Shown here: piece by piece, positions 23,201-35,892 of the stretch
How positions within the stretch are numbered: position 1 is the first letter of the stretch
Layout: each line of letters starts with the position of its first letter
Assembly (NCBI GenBank): GCA_009823395.1
Contig: CM020518.1
Coordinates: 15,258,501-15,322,500, forward strand
Direction: 5' to 3'
Source: Thamnaconus septentrionalis
Taxonomy: Eukaryota > Chordata > Actinopteri > Tetraodontiformes > Monacanthidae
DNA length: 64,000 nt
Translations under genes and position numbers: made by a program
Notes under the pieces: model-generated
Database searches by the model: none
What the model was told of the DNA's origin: nothing
The model's input: only the letters and a program-made list of their open reading frames with translations

Positions 23201-26200
23201 TTTGTCATGTGACCTTTTTATTAGTTGTCACCTTGGTCACAATGTCACATCCCTCACTTTTTGTTAGACTAGTGCATATTACACTTATGTCTGAGATGTA
23301 ATATACAGCCGAGCCACTGTGCGGGCGCATCATGTCATCGGCACGGGCCCACGATAAAGTGTATTCATAACCTGCAGGATGTTCACAACTGTCCACCGTC
23401 TCTGATCCTGACTGTAAAGCACCTCTGCAACACGGCAACGTGTGATTAATATTAAACCATGTGGGTTGCACCTTACTTAATATCACATAAAAAAAATATC
23501 ACAACACGACATCCAGTGCACGGCAAGATGGATAGTTGGACGGATGTAAATTTTTCCTGCACATTGGGGGAGGACAAAATGAATGGCGCTAGATGAACCT
23601 GAATCATTGGTGGTTGATGATATGCTGCAAGGAGTCCCCTTTGATATGGTGCCAACGTAAATAAATAATTAAATAAATAAAAAATCCAAGGTCCCTGTAT
23701 GTGCAAGCACACAGCCCCACACATTTGAATGCAAAAGAAAGGCCACGTCGCGTGAGTTTAAAATCAAATCTCTCACTGGGCCACAAGTAATGAAACATTT
23801 TATTTGTGTGGGTTCGAAAATGATTCTGCGCATTGGTGTTTAACCACGGTCACCCATATGAAATAGCCTGAGACCATCTGCGATTTATGATTCGCTCCCA
23901 GCCTCTGGCAAGCTAGGCTGAATAATTTACATTGTGCTGAGGTCTACGTGCCCAGAATGTCTGATGCCAAAAATAGAGGATGGAGGGGCACGGGCGGCTT
24001 GAAGAGGCAGAGTCAGACGAGCTAGCGTCGCCGTTGCGATGTGGCACAGAGTCGGCGTGTCAACAGAGAGGCAACGGATTGCATGTGGAGTGATCGGCCG
24101 AAACATGCTGAGTCACGTAAAAATGCTCCACGGTAAGCCAGCGTGTCACCGTGATGCAATGAACACAGTGCAGACCAATTGGTCTCTCATTCCTCTTTAT
24201 CATTGAAAAGAGACGCTCACGAAGACCTCAGGAACCACCAGGCATTATTTATGTAGGCGCAAAGACGAAAGTATGGTTTTAACCTTTGGGAGAATTTATG
24301 ACTTCCATTTGTTTGTGCATTAGTTTGCACAAAAAGGTTGTTTTTTTTCCCCTCTATCCATGGCAGCACCTAGCTATCACCTTGGATGCCTCCAGCTCTT
24401 TCACAGGTGAATGCGCTTTAACAAAGGTGCAGGCCCCACAGCTCACTGCTCTCCCAAAGGTCCCTGAAAACTGCACAATGGGAAAACAACAACAACAACA
24501 AGAAAAAATTAAAATGCATAACAACGACCCAATTTTTCACTGGGTATAGTATGTGCTGATTTGGCTAAGGTTGCCGGCAAAGGAGAGATTAGCATTGGCG
24601 GAAATGCAGACAATAACCGGATACAATATGGTAATAAGGAAACGGCAAATTCTCCCACATCTACACGGGATACTATTTGTCACCAGCGGCACAAAAAACC
24701 AAACGTGTCCTTGAGGATTGCTTTCCTGCATGCCTTTGAACAACAAACGTAAGCGGGCGCAACGCAGCGATTGTGTTTGGTGATAATCGCAACCCCATGC
24801 CAATCAGCCAACCTAATCACATGGAGGATTTAATGAAAGTGGAAGACCACAGGCAGCCCAAAGTTAAACCGAGGCAGATAAGAAACTCCAGTGGCCTGTA
24901 ATTGGACCTCATTGATCCGCTGGGTTTATAGATCTTTATCATCTTACATTATGTAAATTCTTTGCTCTAGCAAGAACATTAGCTGACATCCCCTGCGTCT
25001 TTACTTTTGACCCCATGTGGCTGTGTAAAGGCTCGCTCCCAAGGGAACCAGACAACAGTTCGTTCTGACTTATTTGTTGTTGTTGTTGTTTTTGCTATTT
25101 TCAATAGAGGGACTGAATCGATGTTGGTATGTTGGACTTTTTGTTTCAGTTGTCAGTCTAAGAACACTTTCAGTTGACGTTCACTGAAATATATGGCATT
25201 CTTGTGTCCACATTAATTTGTCTGCATTTGGGTCCTGCCTCCAACACCCTCCTATGACATTTTCTCTTGTTTCTCATGCATGATGAGTTTAAACATCACA
25301 ACATGTATTACTGTTTGTTATTTAGATGGACGGAAGAGTAATCGTAATGTCACCCATTGGTTTACAAATATATTTTTTGAAGCCTGGAGTTTGGTTTCAT
25401 GGTCGTCACTCTGGTGAGTTTTAAAATCATTATTATGGCATATTTAGACGTGTGCTTGGAGTATGAATGCAGTGTGAGCTACTACGCCAGCCCACCCTCA
25501 GGGAAACTGACGCTACGCGGACACTTAACTATAGCAACACCTACATTCGTATGGCCATTTTTACCATGGATTTAGACAAACAAAAAAACGTTAACAATTT
25601 GATCAAATAATGAATTTAGCGCTCCTTTTAGTCATTTTGCAACTGTTTTTGGTAGTCCCTGTTGGCCAAACGATAGAATGCAGGTGTTTGGCACTTACGC
25701 CCCTTTTTGAAACCGGAAGCTCCATCCACCTTTTTATACAGTCACAGTTTGACACTGACTATAATCACGGTGTGTGATGGCCTTGCGCCATCAGCGTCCT
25801 CATGCTTAGTCATGATCCTGAGGATGGCAGCTCTCTCTCTCTCTCTCTCTCTCTCTCGTGTGATACTGCATAAATACATCACATAATGGGGAGGGGTGTG
25901 GGGTGGGTTCACACAATTTCTCTTTTAAAAACAAACAAACAAATTACCACCTTCTTTAACCGTTCTTTGACCTTTGATGCATTGCAGTCTGTGTAGAATA
26001 TCCCTCGAGCAAAAGAGGGAGCTGTCCGCCTACCCGTGTTCTACCCATGTGAGCTTATATCCACCGAGACCCCATGGGCAGTCGACAGATGGCAAGGCAT
26101 GGCCATACACAGATGCCCACCTCTTATCTCTCACGTCTTTGCCAAGACAAAACACATGAAGCAGGCAAGGAGTCAAGCAGTTGGGGCAAAAAGATGGAGA

Positions 26201-29110
26201 AAAAAAAAATGTGCACGAAATGCTGAAGATTTGAATACCAACAATTTTTTTAAAAAAAAGAAATGTAATCATGAAAAATTCTTCAGTCTTTGTGTCGCCT
26301 GGCTAATTCTTTCCCGTGTGAAACGCATCCACAGAGTGGGGAGCCTTCACGCTACGAGCGCAATCCCTCCAATTCCATTACAGGCTGTCCATCCATCATG
26401 TTAGCCGTGGATTAAGCCAAGCCGACTTCACTTCATAGAGAGAGTAATTGATAAGTTATTGGAACGGCAAACTGTTACTGATGCTGCAGGGCTTCCAGTG
26501 GCTGAGGAGCAAGAAAGGCAGTAGGGGGGAAATAATCAGGCCCCTTATCAATAACGATGATCATGATTAACAACGGGTGTGTCGTTGATTCTTGGACAGA
26601 GCCGTCATTCCCCAAATTCTTTTTTGACACGTCGTTTGCTGCTGTATGCACTGACTTTCCTGTTGAATTCCTCGGCATCTGTTGTCATCCGTGTCGTCCT
26701 CCAAGTTCCCAGTTTGATGTTTCCCCCATTGTTTTATGATCCTACCCTTCTGCGCGTCACCCGTCGCAGTCCTCCTGTCTGTGTTCCCACTCTGATTTTT
26801 CTGCTCTGCCCTGATTAGTTTCAGCTGTTCCTTGTTAATCTCCCTCCCCATTTGTATTTCAAGTCAGCGTGCTCCCGTTCTCTTGTGCAAGTTTCCCGTG
26901 TCACCCACGATGCCTCTGTTTCCAGTCCTCCTTTTCAGCTTGTCTCTTTCTCTCGTCTGGACTATTATCTTTGTGTTTTTTTTTTTTTTTTTGTTATGAT
27001 CTTGCCTCTGCCCTTTCTGATTTTGTTTGCCTGCTCCAGCTGATTTCCATATGTTGACCCTTGCCTGCCTCGAAATCCAACCAGCTTCAGGTTTAATGAG
27101 GTTCACTGAATGTTACGTGTCCTGTTTTTTGTGGCAGCATCTATGCCCAAAGTAAGTAATTGTTGAGCCAACTGGATTGTTTCGCACAATACAGAAAAGT
27201 GCGTTATTGTACCTAAGTCTGATATTTTGCATGTACATTTAAGATGGGTCGACGGGATTAACAAAGAAAACAAACATCTATGGGTTTACCAACACTTTAA
27301 TTGACTGAGAAAAAAAAAAAAAAAACAGAGGACAAATACAGAATGGCCTCAACCTGCTCTACTTGCAATCCAGCTGCTCCATCACACCTCAGTACATCCA
27401 TCTGTTACAGTTTCTCAATGCAAATAAATGAGAAGAGGAAGTGGTTTGTAATAGTCAGAATGCATTTTAATGAGTTTCAATAACCCTCAGGATTTTAGAA
27501 AATAATTAGTTAATTTAATGAAGACTTGAAAGGTCGTATTTTCATGGTCAGGATTTACAATAGCTTGGAATAGTACAAAAGCAACATTTGCTTTAAAACA
27601 TTTCTCCATCCCCAACCAACACTTGCATTTGCCTCTGCACTCAGAGAGATGACACACAAAGTTGACAAGCAATAATAAAGCCAGTAAACCCAATAATTGA
27701 AAGTGCATTCCTAGCCACGCCGCGTGCATCCAATTTAGGGTATTGCTTTACTCAGTGTATACAGTGGGGATGCAATGAGCATGTCAATCTCATCATATTG
27801 CCATGACAAAAATGCCTCAATGTCAAACTGTGGTTTTGAACTACAGGTATGTGGAAAAAGCACATGTATCATTGGACCATGACTTCCCATCCAATACAGA
27901 TCCACCAGTGAAATGCCAAACACCATACGTTGCCAATGTCTGTAAGACGACTGAAACTCTGAGGTGTGGAAACATTGTGGTTTCCCTGTGTCGACTAATG
28001 AGTAAAAATTAAAGGTGACCTCTGACAACTGACGGACTGCAGCTACAACTGACCAATGGCACTTTTTGTTCAAAAGTTCAACTCTTGTTTAAGTGAACTG
28101 CACTTTTATCTTCATGTTTTTCTGTTAACAAAAAACAAAATAAAAAAACAAATGTTGTATGGGCTTCTCTCTGATACAAAGTTGTACTGAAATTTTGATA
28201 TTGTAACAGAATCAACTCTAACTGAATCAATACGCACACTTGCCTTTGATTAGGCTGTATCGTTTTAAATAAATGAATAAAACATTGATCCGTGGAATAT
28301 CAGTTTAAAATTCTTTGATTCAGCGCCACCATTAGCAAAATGGATCACAGTGACTTTAAGCAGCGAATCCATATTCAACAAGCCCAAATTGATGCGCTGC
28401 ACTCGCGCCACATTAAAATTCCAGCCTCTCCTCTTTAATCAGACAGAATGTTTGCTGTAGTCTCTTTGTTTAACATGTCTCAATCATTTTACACGCGTCT
28501 GATCTGGTGTTTACCCGAGCACGAACAACTCGGCCCCTAGTCCTTGGTGCAGCGCGTGGAGAGGCATCCCTCCAGATTGCAGCCCAGCTTGGGGTAAAGG
28601 TTAATGAAAGCAACCTGCAAAATGGAGATTTCAGAGCCACCGCGCCTGCTGAGGAAACCTCAGCACCATTAGAATCAGTTTTAACAAACATGGCTTTTTT
28701 TTCTAGGCGGGGTGGGCAGGGAGGGTGGTGGTAGGAGATAACGTGCAATTTATTTCCACACTGCATGGCATCAGCTGCCGGAGCTGTCCCTGGATATTTG
28801 CTTGATGATTCACATTCATGGGTGAACTCGAGAAACTCAGTGTCAGGTTGGAAATTGCCTTGAGGCGGGTTGGGGGTGATTCTGGCCGGCTTAAGATCAG
28901 AGGAAATGGGAAAAGAAAAGAACACTAGAGAGAACAAGTCCCAGTGTAATGTGAACACAAAGGACATAGCAGAGCTGTCTCTCACCAACCCAAAGACCCA
29001 AAGACACTCAGAAACCCTTGGAAAATGCATGTGAACCCGTGAAGACTGTATCCAGTGTGGTTTGTCATGGAAGCGGCCATAGTGGGGTTTTTTTTATAAT
29101 TGGATCCCAA
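23201..29110. other. Unassigned sequence, no gene seen
   Basis: No recognisable exon. Contents include a (CT)n at 25831-25857, a T-run near 26976, a strongly pyrimidine-rich plus strand at about 26640-27100, and a minus-strand open frame at 27735-28073 of unknown origin. AT-rich motif-dense sequence at 24830-24975 could be a conserved non-coding element. Nothing here supports a gene. Confidence 0.5.
25831..25857. repeat. (CT)n microsatellite
   Basis: About 13 uninterrupted CT units. Confidence 0.95.
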
Positions 29111-29111
29111 T

Positions 29112-29160
<49 letters not shown>
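29111..29160. repeat. Compound (TG)n(TA)n microsatellite
   Basis: About 11 TG units run directly into about 13 TA units. The outer hAT-like element starts at the next base. The tract resumes as ATGTGTGTATATATA after that element ends, so the element inserted into this microsatellite. Confidence 0.9.
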
Positions 29161-29296
29161 TAGGGATGGGCAAGTTAACACGTTATTACCTCGTTAACTC
29201 ATTTATATATATATATATATATAAAATATATATAACGCCGACAATTATTTTATCGCGCATTAACGCATGTTGCTCATGTGCTGTAGGAGCCGTGAG

Positions 29297-30218
29297 TAGG
29301 GATGGGCGATATATCGGCGTTTGCGTTATATCGTCATAAAATTCACCGCGGTAAGAATATGTCATCTCGCGGTAATAACGATAAACTTGTGTTGATGACG
29401 TAATTACGTGCGCAACGCACTTGCTGCTGGCAGCCGGCAGCTCATGTGTCGCACAATAACAAGCACGGGGCTGATAGCATACCCACCGTGCTCGAGAATT
29501 GTCGATCGTGGATTGTGTGCAAAGTGAAAATAAACACCACGGAAACTATTTGCTAGTGAATGCAAATGTTCGCGAACTTTTACTGGCATGACCTTTTCAG
29601 ACTTTGTGTTCTAAAGTTACTCGAAGCAGACGTTGAACTCTGTCGTTTATCCACACCGTCTTTTCAAGAGCGATCTTTCTTTTTGTTCTCTGTGGCGCTT
29701 GTTTTTAGCTAGCTACTGCTTCTGCAAACACGGCGTGCTTTCGGCATTCTTCTTCTTCCGCCTTCAAGGAATAAACTTGCGCCGCCACACCAGGTCGGGC
29801 ATAGGTACTACATCGTTTTCAGTCATTTCCAGCCGCTTATCCGTGTAAACGGGATATCTTTTTATTTCATTCATTTATTTATTTATTTTAATACGGCTTT
29901 GTGTAAACGCGTTTTTTTTTTCGAGTGCAGTTTCAAATATATGCAGTTTCAAAAAAAAAAAAATCCCAAAACATGGAGTTGAATTGTTTTGCTGCGATGA
30001 ACTGGCGACTTGTCCAGGGTGTACCCTGCCTTCGCCCTAAGACAGCTGGGATAGGCTCCAGCAGACCCCCGTGACCCTGAAAAGGAATAAGCGGGTATAG
30101 AAGATGAATGAATGAATGAATGAATTGTTTTATATTTTTTATCGTCACTTTTATCGTTATCTCAATAAGTGCCAGAAATTATTGTGATAAAACTTTTAGT
30201 CCATATCGCCCATCCCTA
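29297..30218. mobile_element. Inner hAT-like non-autonomous element
   Basis: It has perfect 16-base terminal inverted repeats (TAGGGATGGGCGATAT) and is flanked by a perfect 8-base target duplication GCCGTGAG at 29289-29296 and 30219-30226. Eight-base targets and this type of terminus point to the hAT superfamily. It contains no transposase reading frame. Without its own SINE-like insertion it would be about 781 bases. It sits inside the outer element at 29161-30705, so it is younger than that element. Confidence 0.9.
29991..30120 (+). mobile_element. 5'-truncated SINE-like repeat with (ATGA)n tail
   Basis: It runs from GCTGCGATGAACTGG through AGCTGGGATAGGCTCCAG and GGAATAAGCGGG to an (ATGA)n tail. 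It is flanked by an 11-base target duplication TGAATTGTTTT at 29980-29990 and 30121-30131. The variable-length target and terminal short tandem tail are what LINE-driven retroposition produces. It inserted inside the inner hAT-like element, so it is the youngest layer. Confidence 0.9.
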
Positions 30219-30705
30219 GCCGTGAGTTTCTAATGTTTATATTTGTGAGCGCACTTCTTTAACACCTGGGTAGGCGGTGTGTGTGTCACTGTGGGGTGTA
30301 GCCACAACGCTATTTAATGACATTCACCTATGCACCTCGGATGGCTTGGTCTGGTGGGGAGAGCGTCGGAGGTCATTGTGATAAAGAATAAAGTAAATAA
30401 AAAAAACCTTGCAGCAATGCGCGTCAACAATTACTCCTTCATTTAGCCCACCGCGGCTTATTTATTTATCGATCGCCAGTTAGCCGCAGTACGTGCTTTT
30501 ATTTTGTAAAAGTGTGTTGCGGGCTTCTGCGGAACCAGAAAAGAAAAGACTTCGTTCATATGGTAGAACATTAAAATAAAAGTGCACAATACACTTCTTT
30601 TAAATTCATTATTGGATTTTGCGTATACATTGTGATTAATCGTGATTAATCAGGGAAATCATGCGATTAATTGCGATTTAAATTTTTAATCGTTGCCCAG
30701 CCCTA

Positions 30706-30721
30706 ATGTGTGTATATATAA

Positions 30722-30766
<45 letters not shown>
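30706..30766. repeat. (TG)n(TA)n microsatellite, right remainder
   Basis: ATGTGTGTATATATAAATG followed by about 22 TA units. It is the continuation of the tract at 29111-29160 interrupted by the nested transposons. Confidence 0.85.
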
Positions 30767-30768
<2 letters not shown>

Positions 30769-31207
30769 ATGCCATAAACAACTTCATGTTGGGTCTTCAG
30801 CAAATGAAATAACTGCTTTAGTCTTGAAATCAGGAACTTTGGAATTATTATTGTGTTATTATTATGTTAAGATTAACTGAAGTTTGGAAACAAGAAAACT
30901 ATAACCTTCTACACACACACTCTCTCTCACACACACACAACTCACCCAAATGTGCTCCAAGCATGCTTCTAACAAATTAGAAGATTGGCAGCAAGAATCT
31001 GGGACACAGTTTTAAACCTTCACCCCATGGCGACAAATCAGTATTTGACAATTAAGCAAAAATCAGATTGTAACCTACTTTTTAGACACCTCATCAGTTC
31101 ACAGATGTTGTATATCACTTTGATGATCCCACGGCGGGATTTATTTTTATTTATTTTTTTGCACCTGCGAGCTTTGGACAACAAATAATGTATGAAATAA
31201 CAACCAC

Positions 31208-31278
31208 TAGGCTTCAGCAGACCCCTGTGACCCTGAATAGGAATAAGCGGGTATAGAAGATGAATGAATGAATGAATG
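31208..31278 (+). mobile_element. Severely 5'-truncated SINE-like repeat
   Basis: Only the 3' part is present: CTTCAGCAGACCCCTGTGAC, then GGAATAAGCGGGTATAG and (ATGA)n. It is flanked by an 11-base target duplication ATAACAACCAC at 31197-31207 and 31279-31289. The duplication shows that this short piece is a complete insertion, not a deletion remnant. Confidence 0.9.
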
Positions 31279-31289
31279 ATAACAACCAC

Positions 31290-34200
31290 AAGCCAAGTTC
31301 AAGGGCAAAAGCAACATTGTTCTTTTTTGATGAAATACACATTTAAAAAATAAGAATTCCTCGGCGACTGCATCTACGTGCCTCCTATTCCAGTTAGTGC
31401 CGAGTCCTGGTTTGATTATGTTAATGGCACTGTTTTTACATGCACACAGAAAATCTGGGACTTTCATAACCCTTTTATGCACAATATGCTTCAGTAGCAC
31501 CGTTTCCAGTGTACTGCTTCTCATTCAGGCAGCTGCTTGTCATGTTTCCCTTTTATAAGACGAGGTTTAAAGCTGAGAAAAATGAGCACGCAGAGGCGCA
31601 CTGCGGGCTTGCACATACACCTTATCCGTCTCATTCAAAGCAACAGGAAGAGGGAGCGACTGCAGATAATAAACATGTCCTCATTTTTGGCTGGTATCAG
31701 CCTGTCACTGTCACTGCCAAAAAACAAGGGAGCGACGGGTAAAGACGCGCAGCTGCGACTGGAGTGATCATGGAATTTAGTCTTTTTTTCAAGTTTTCAC
31801 GCTTTTTTCTATTTGCTGATACATCACATGGCTGTGCCTGTGAAGGGAATCAGTAGCTGCCAGCACCTGGGATGAGAAGTAAACATGCCACAGCCCGTTT
31901 TCCTTCAGAGGTTGCAAGCCTTCATTTAGTTAATTCTTGTTACTTGAAATGGACATGTTGACATACCAAAAAAGTTAGAAAGTTAAACAATCTTATTATA
32001 ACCAGGATTCATGTCCATACAATCACAATGTCCAGTGTGTATTTGCAGTTGCATTTCCAAGGTACTAACCCACAGAATGTTGCATGGCGCGTTGCAGAGA
32101 GCCAGTAAAACTCGTCACTGTGACACTGCATTCCTCACGCAGTGAAACACATCTCCTTCACAGAGCTAAATTGGGCCCTGCAGGACGTTAGGCCACTCTT
32201 GTGCAGACTTACTGGCCAATATTGGCAGGATCTGTTGGACAAGCAGAGTGTCCTGAACATGGTGAGTGGGTGATGTGTCTGGTTTGCAGCCCAGAAATGA
32301 ACTGGGATGTTGTTAGTTCCCACAGCATGGATCACAGATCACTGGAACATGGGTAGGTTAGCGTCATAATGATGCACCAAAAACGGGGATGAGTCTTTTT
32401 GCAGGGTCTCATCAGTACCTGTGTTTGTTGTTTTTGTTCTCTTATCCCTGCAGTTCATAGCCGTCTTATTGCCACTGTGGGGATCACAGCACTGACATGG
32501 CCAAACTGCTCACCCACACAACAACATACATGCTGTCTGCCATCTAACTGGGATTTCCCCAACATGGAGAACACATTTTAAATGCGCCAGATGCTATCAA
32601 AAGGAAGTGTTTTGCCATCCCAGTGAGTTGACACTGCAGTCAGATCATGACCAGCTTTCGGGCATCTCACCCATGGTTTCCGACTGTGAGGAAAAGGGCT
32701 CTTAAATCTGACAAATAGCTGTTAAAAGTTGGTTTCTGGGGTCTGCTGTGAAGCAAATGTGATGCTCAAAAAAGGCAATTTTTTAATAACCAGTTTCCAG
32801 AAGGCAGGTCAAAATGCCCAGCTGGAGCAGTGTTTTGTGAAGACAAAAATAAGAAATGAAAAGAAATTGCAAAGTAAAGCCGTTAACGATGCGAAGGCCA
32901 TTCCGCACTTATTTGTGATTTTTAAATGTGAAAATGCAGATATTTGTGAGCACAGGAATGTAAGTAAATCCTTTACTTCAATAGCAAAAATGCATTACAA
33001 TTAATGGGCATACTTTGTGTGTGTGTCACCATGTAATGGATGCATCTAAATATTTGAATGCTCGCACCTCAGCTGGCACACAAACCTTGTTTGTTTCATT
33101 CGATTTTATCGGCAGCCTTCAGGGGGAGATGGAAAAACAGCTGCTTTTGAAATCACTTGAAATCCTCGACATTTTCGACCCGAACAATTATTCAATATGC
33201 AAACGTTGCCGGGCAACCGACTCAACTGGAATCAGGCATGTGCATGGGTAAATATCACCTTTTTAAAGTGTATTTTGGTTCAAGTACTTGTAAGCAACCA
33301 ATTGTTGCTGGCTGTATTCATCAAAAACAGCAACAAACTGTGTTGATCCAAAGGATACTTGAACACCATTTTCTTGTGGGATGAATCACATTTGGTATTG
33401 TTATATTATTACATTGTTATATTTATTGTAGAGAGATATCTTTGCTGCGCTGTATTACTGTAATTGTTCTGCACTGTCAGCAAAATGGCCCTTTGGTCAG
33501 TTGAAGCGACTCCAGAAGTGAAGTCATTAGCCAAAGTGCATGGAGGCAGACACTCTAGGCGAGCCACAAAGGAGGTTGCCATAGGATTTTTGTTTGGTGC
33601 AGATCCATCAGGTGCACATTACAGATAAGACACATAAAGGGAACCCAGGATGCATCTGCGCCATGCATCAGATATAGTCTGAATGATCAGAAGAGAAATT
33701 CTTCAAATAAAACTGAGAGGTTGTCAAAGATGCAAGTGTTGTGCTTGACTATTAATCAGATAAACTCCACAGTATAACAAGATTTACAGTAGAGCTCAAG
33801 ATGCACCAACATGTTACAGCTTCAGATCAAAGTCAGCAGCCAGTCATGAAATGATCATTAGCTGAGCGCAAGTGCAGCACTAAAGAAAACAAACCTATCT
33901 GCTACATTAAAACACACATTTTCTTTAAATTTGCGATATCTCCCTCCACATCTTCCTCAACGTTTTTCACAACATCTTCCTCAACATGCTACTTCGGTTA
34001 GTTTCAGTTTTTCACGATTATTCTGTTTACATGATAGCACTTACATCAGCTCTACATACATATAACAAGGTATAACAACATGTTATACTGTTAGCTTGTA
34101 TCAATTTCATATAAGAAATACAGGAGCAAAGTGTGTCTCACTATACTGAAATAGACTGAAGCTCATGGATACTGACAAAAAAAAATAAATAAAACATCTA

Positions 34201-34784
34201 GAAGGTATCCCTTGGTGTTATATATAGGCAAATATCAGTACAAGTATGGATTAATTTGATTGTGAATAAAAGATGAGGCAGCGTAGTAACCCAGTAAGGA
34301 GGCTATGTGTATTAAAAATTCAACTTCCTGTTTCTTCTTTATAAGGCACCCAAGCCTTAAAATGCAGCTGGGGTCCCTCAGAGGCGCTTTCGATTCACTA
34401 CCACTACACTGCAATTGGGGTGGGGAGGGGGTGGAGGAGTGGTGTTGAATGTTAATTATAAGTCTCCTTGTGACTTACATTGGGACATGTTATTTACGTT
34501 TAGTGTAATTTTTTTTCCTTCATTCATTTATTTATTTATTTATTTATTTGTGTTCATACCCACGTTGACACAGACCCACGTCTCCGGGCTGTTTCTCTGT
34601 CCGGTTCAGGGAAACCCTTCATTTCAGCACCATGGCCAACAACCGCTTCAGGTAAGCACCATGGACAGCGACCCGCCGCTTCGCGCCAATTCCTGTTGTG
34701 TTTAGGGCCAGATTTTCAACCAGCGGGACTTATTCGTTGGCTGCTCACAATTTATTAATACGTTTAGGCAGTAACCAGCCAAAT

Positions 34785-34818
<34 letters not shown>

Positions 34819-35119
34819 CACCTTGAAAAATGTGAACAATGTGTAAATCTGATGTTTGACCACCCAAACAACCTTGAGAATCGTTTAAAAGATACAACTA
34901 GATTGTACCAATAATGAGAAATTTAACTCGCGAGCACGCATGCGCATCTGATAGCGGAAACCAATTATTCAGACCTTATTATTGAACTTAAGAAAATGAA
35001 AATATGCCGAGAACACCGCAATAAAAAACCTAGAATCTCTCTCCAGTGTGATACCAACCTCTTATTTCTGTTTCGTCCCCTCGTGTTTCTTTTCTTTCCT
35101 TTTTTTTTTTTTTCAAACC
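31290..35119. other. Unassigned sequence upstream of lrrtm4
   Basis: No recognisable exon. It holds an (ATTT)n run near 34527-34549 and a 32-base A-run at 34786-34817. Part of it may be promoter-distal sequence or an upstream intron of lrrtm4, since the true transcription start is unknown. Confidence 0.55.
34786..34817. repeat. Poly(A) tract, 32 bases
   Basis: Uninterrupted A-run. No retroposed sequence or target duplication was recognised next to it. Confidence 0.9.
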
Positions 35120-35892
35120 GCAGCCGTAACATTCGAACTCGAGTTGCGCCTTCGGACGAGCTAACGGGTCGTCATCTCGCCAGAAGAGGGCATTCCTCTT
35201 CTGCCTGACAAAGTTGCCGTGACACGCAGACGTGATTAACGGCGACGTCGTGCTTGTATCTCGCCAAAGAGGGAGAAAAAAAAAATAACAACAACAACGG
35301 ACGACATCGAAGATGAGAGAAACATTTGGAGCGAAGGGTGTATTTTGGGTGGATATGTCGACTCTTCCGCGAGCCCCCGTTGGCAGCCTTTCACACAGAC
35401 TGCTGAGGAACTGAGCGGCACTTTTGTCCGTGCGCCAGGCGCGGAGGAGACTGAGCATCCCAGAGAATCCCAGTCGCCGGGGTTTGGACTTGTGAGAAAG
35501 GATTCCGAGAGAGTATTTTTTTTTCCGCAGTCCTTTTGGACAGATCGGGTTTTTTCCCCCCTCCAATTATTTTATTCTTTTTTTTCTTTTTCTTTTTCTT
35601 TTACATCAAGCTCTTACCAGCACAAGTTCTGCGACATTATTCTGGCGACGTTCAGATCTGTGCGCATGAGAAGACTGAAATGAATCACTTGGATGTGGCT
35701 TCGCGATCGTCTGCTCCCATTGCGGCATAGCCACTCTTTTTCGGCTGCAGCTTGGAAAAAGACTGACCGATTCTTATACGGACAAACGGACGGAAGGAAT
35801 TCCGATTCGAAAAACAAATCCAAGCATCGCGATCTGGAGTTTTGCAAATACATGACATTCGCACCCCTCTTTTTTTTTTTTTTTTCCCCCAG

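Larger units (their letters stand above)
29161..30705. mobile_element. Outer hAT-like non-autonomous element (carries nested insertions)
   Basis: The ends are inverted repeats: TAGGGATGGGCAA at the left and, on the other strand, TAGGGCTGGGCAA at the right (12 of 13 match). Near the right end are several GATTAATCG/GCGATTAA motifs typical of a family often seen in fish. Removing the inner element and one copy of its target leaves about 615 bases with no transposase, so it is a MITE-like element. The 8-base flanks (ATATATAT and ATGTGTGT) lie in a TG/TA microsatellite, so the target duplication is blurred. Confidence 0.75.

Noticed and set aside
28470..29030. 186-codon minus-strand frame
   Set aside because: No recognisable domain, no signal of splicing and partly CpG-rich DNA. 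It cannot be excluded as an exon but there is no positive evidence.
35030..35566. 178-codon minus-strand frame opposite the lrrtm4 5' region
   Set aside because: It overlaps plus-strand CpG-rich leader sequence, has no domain and includes poly-Lys/Phe stretches from homopolymers; an antisense gene is not supported.
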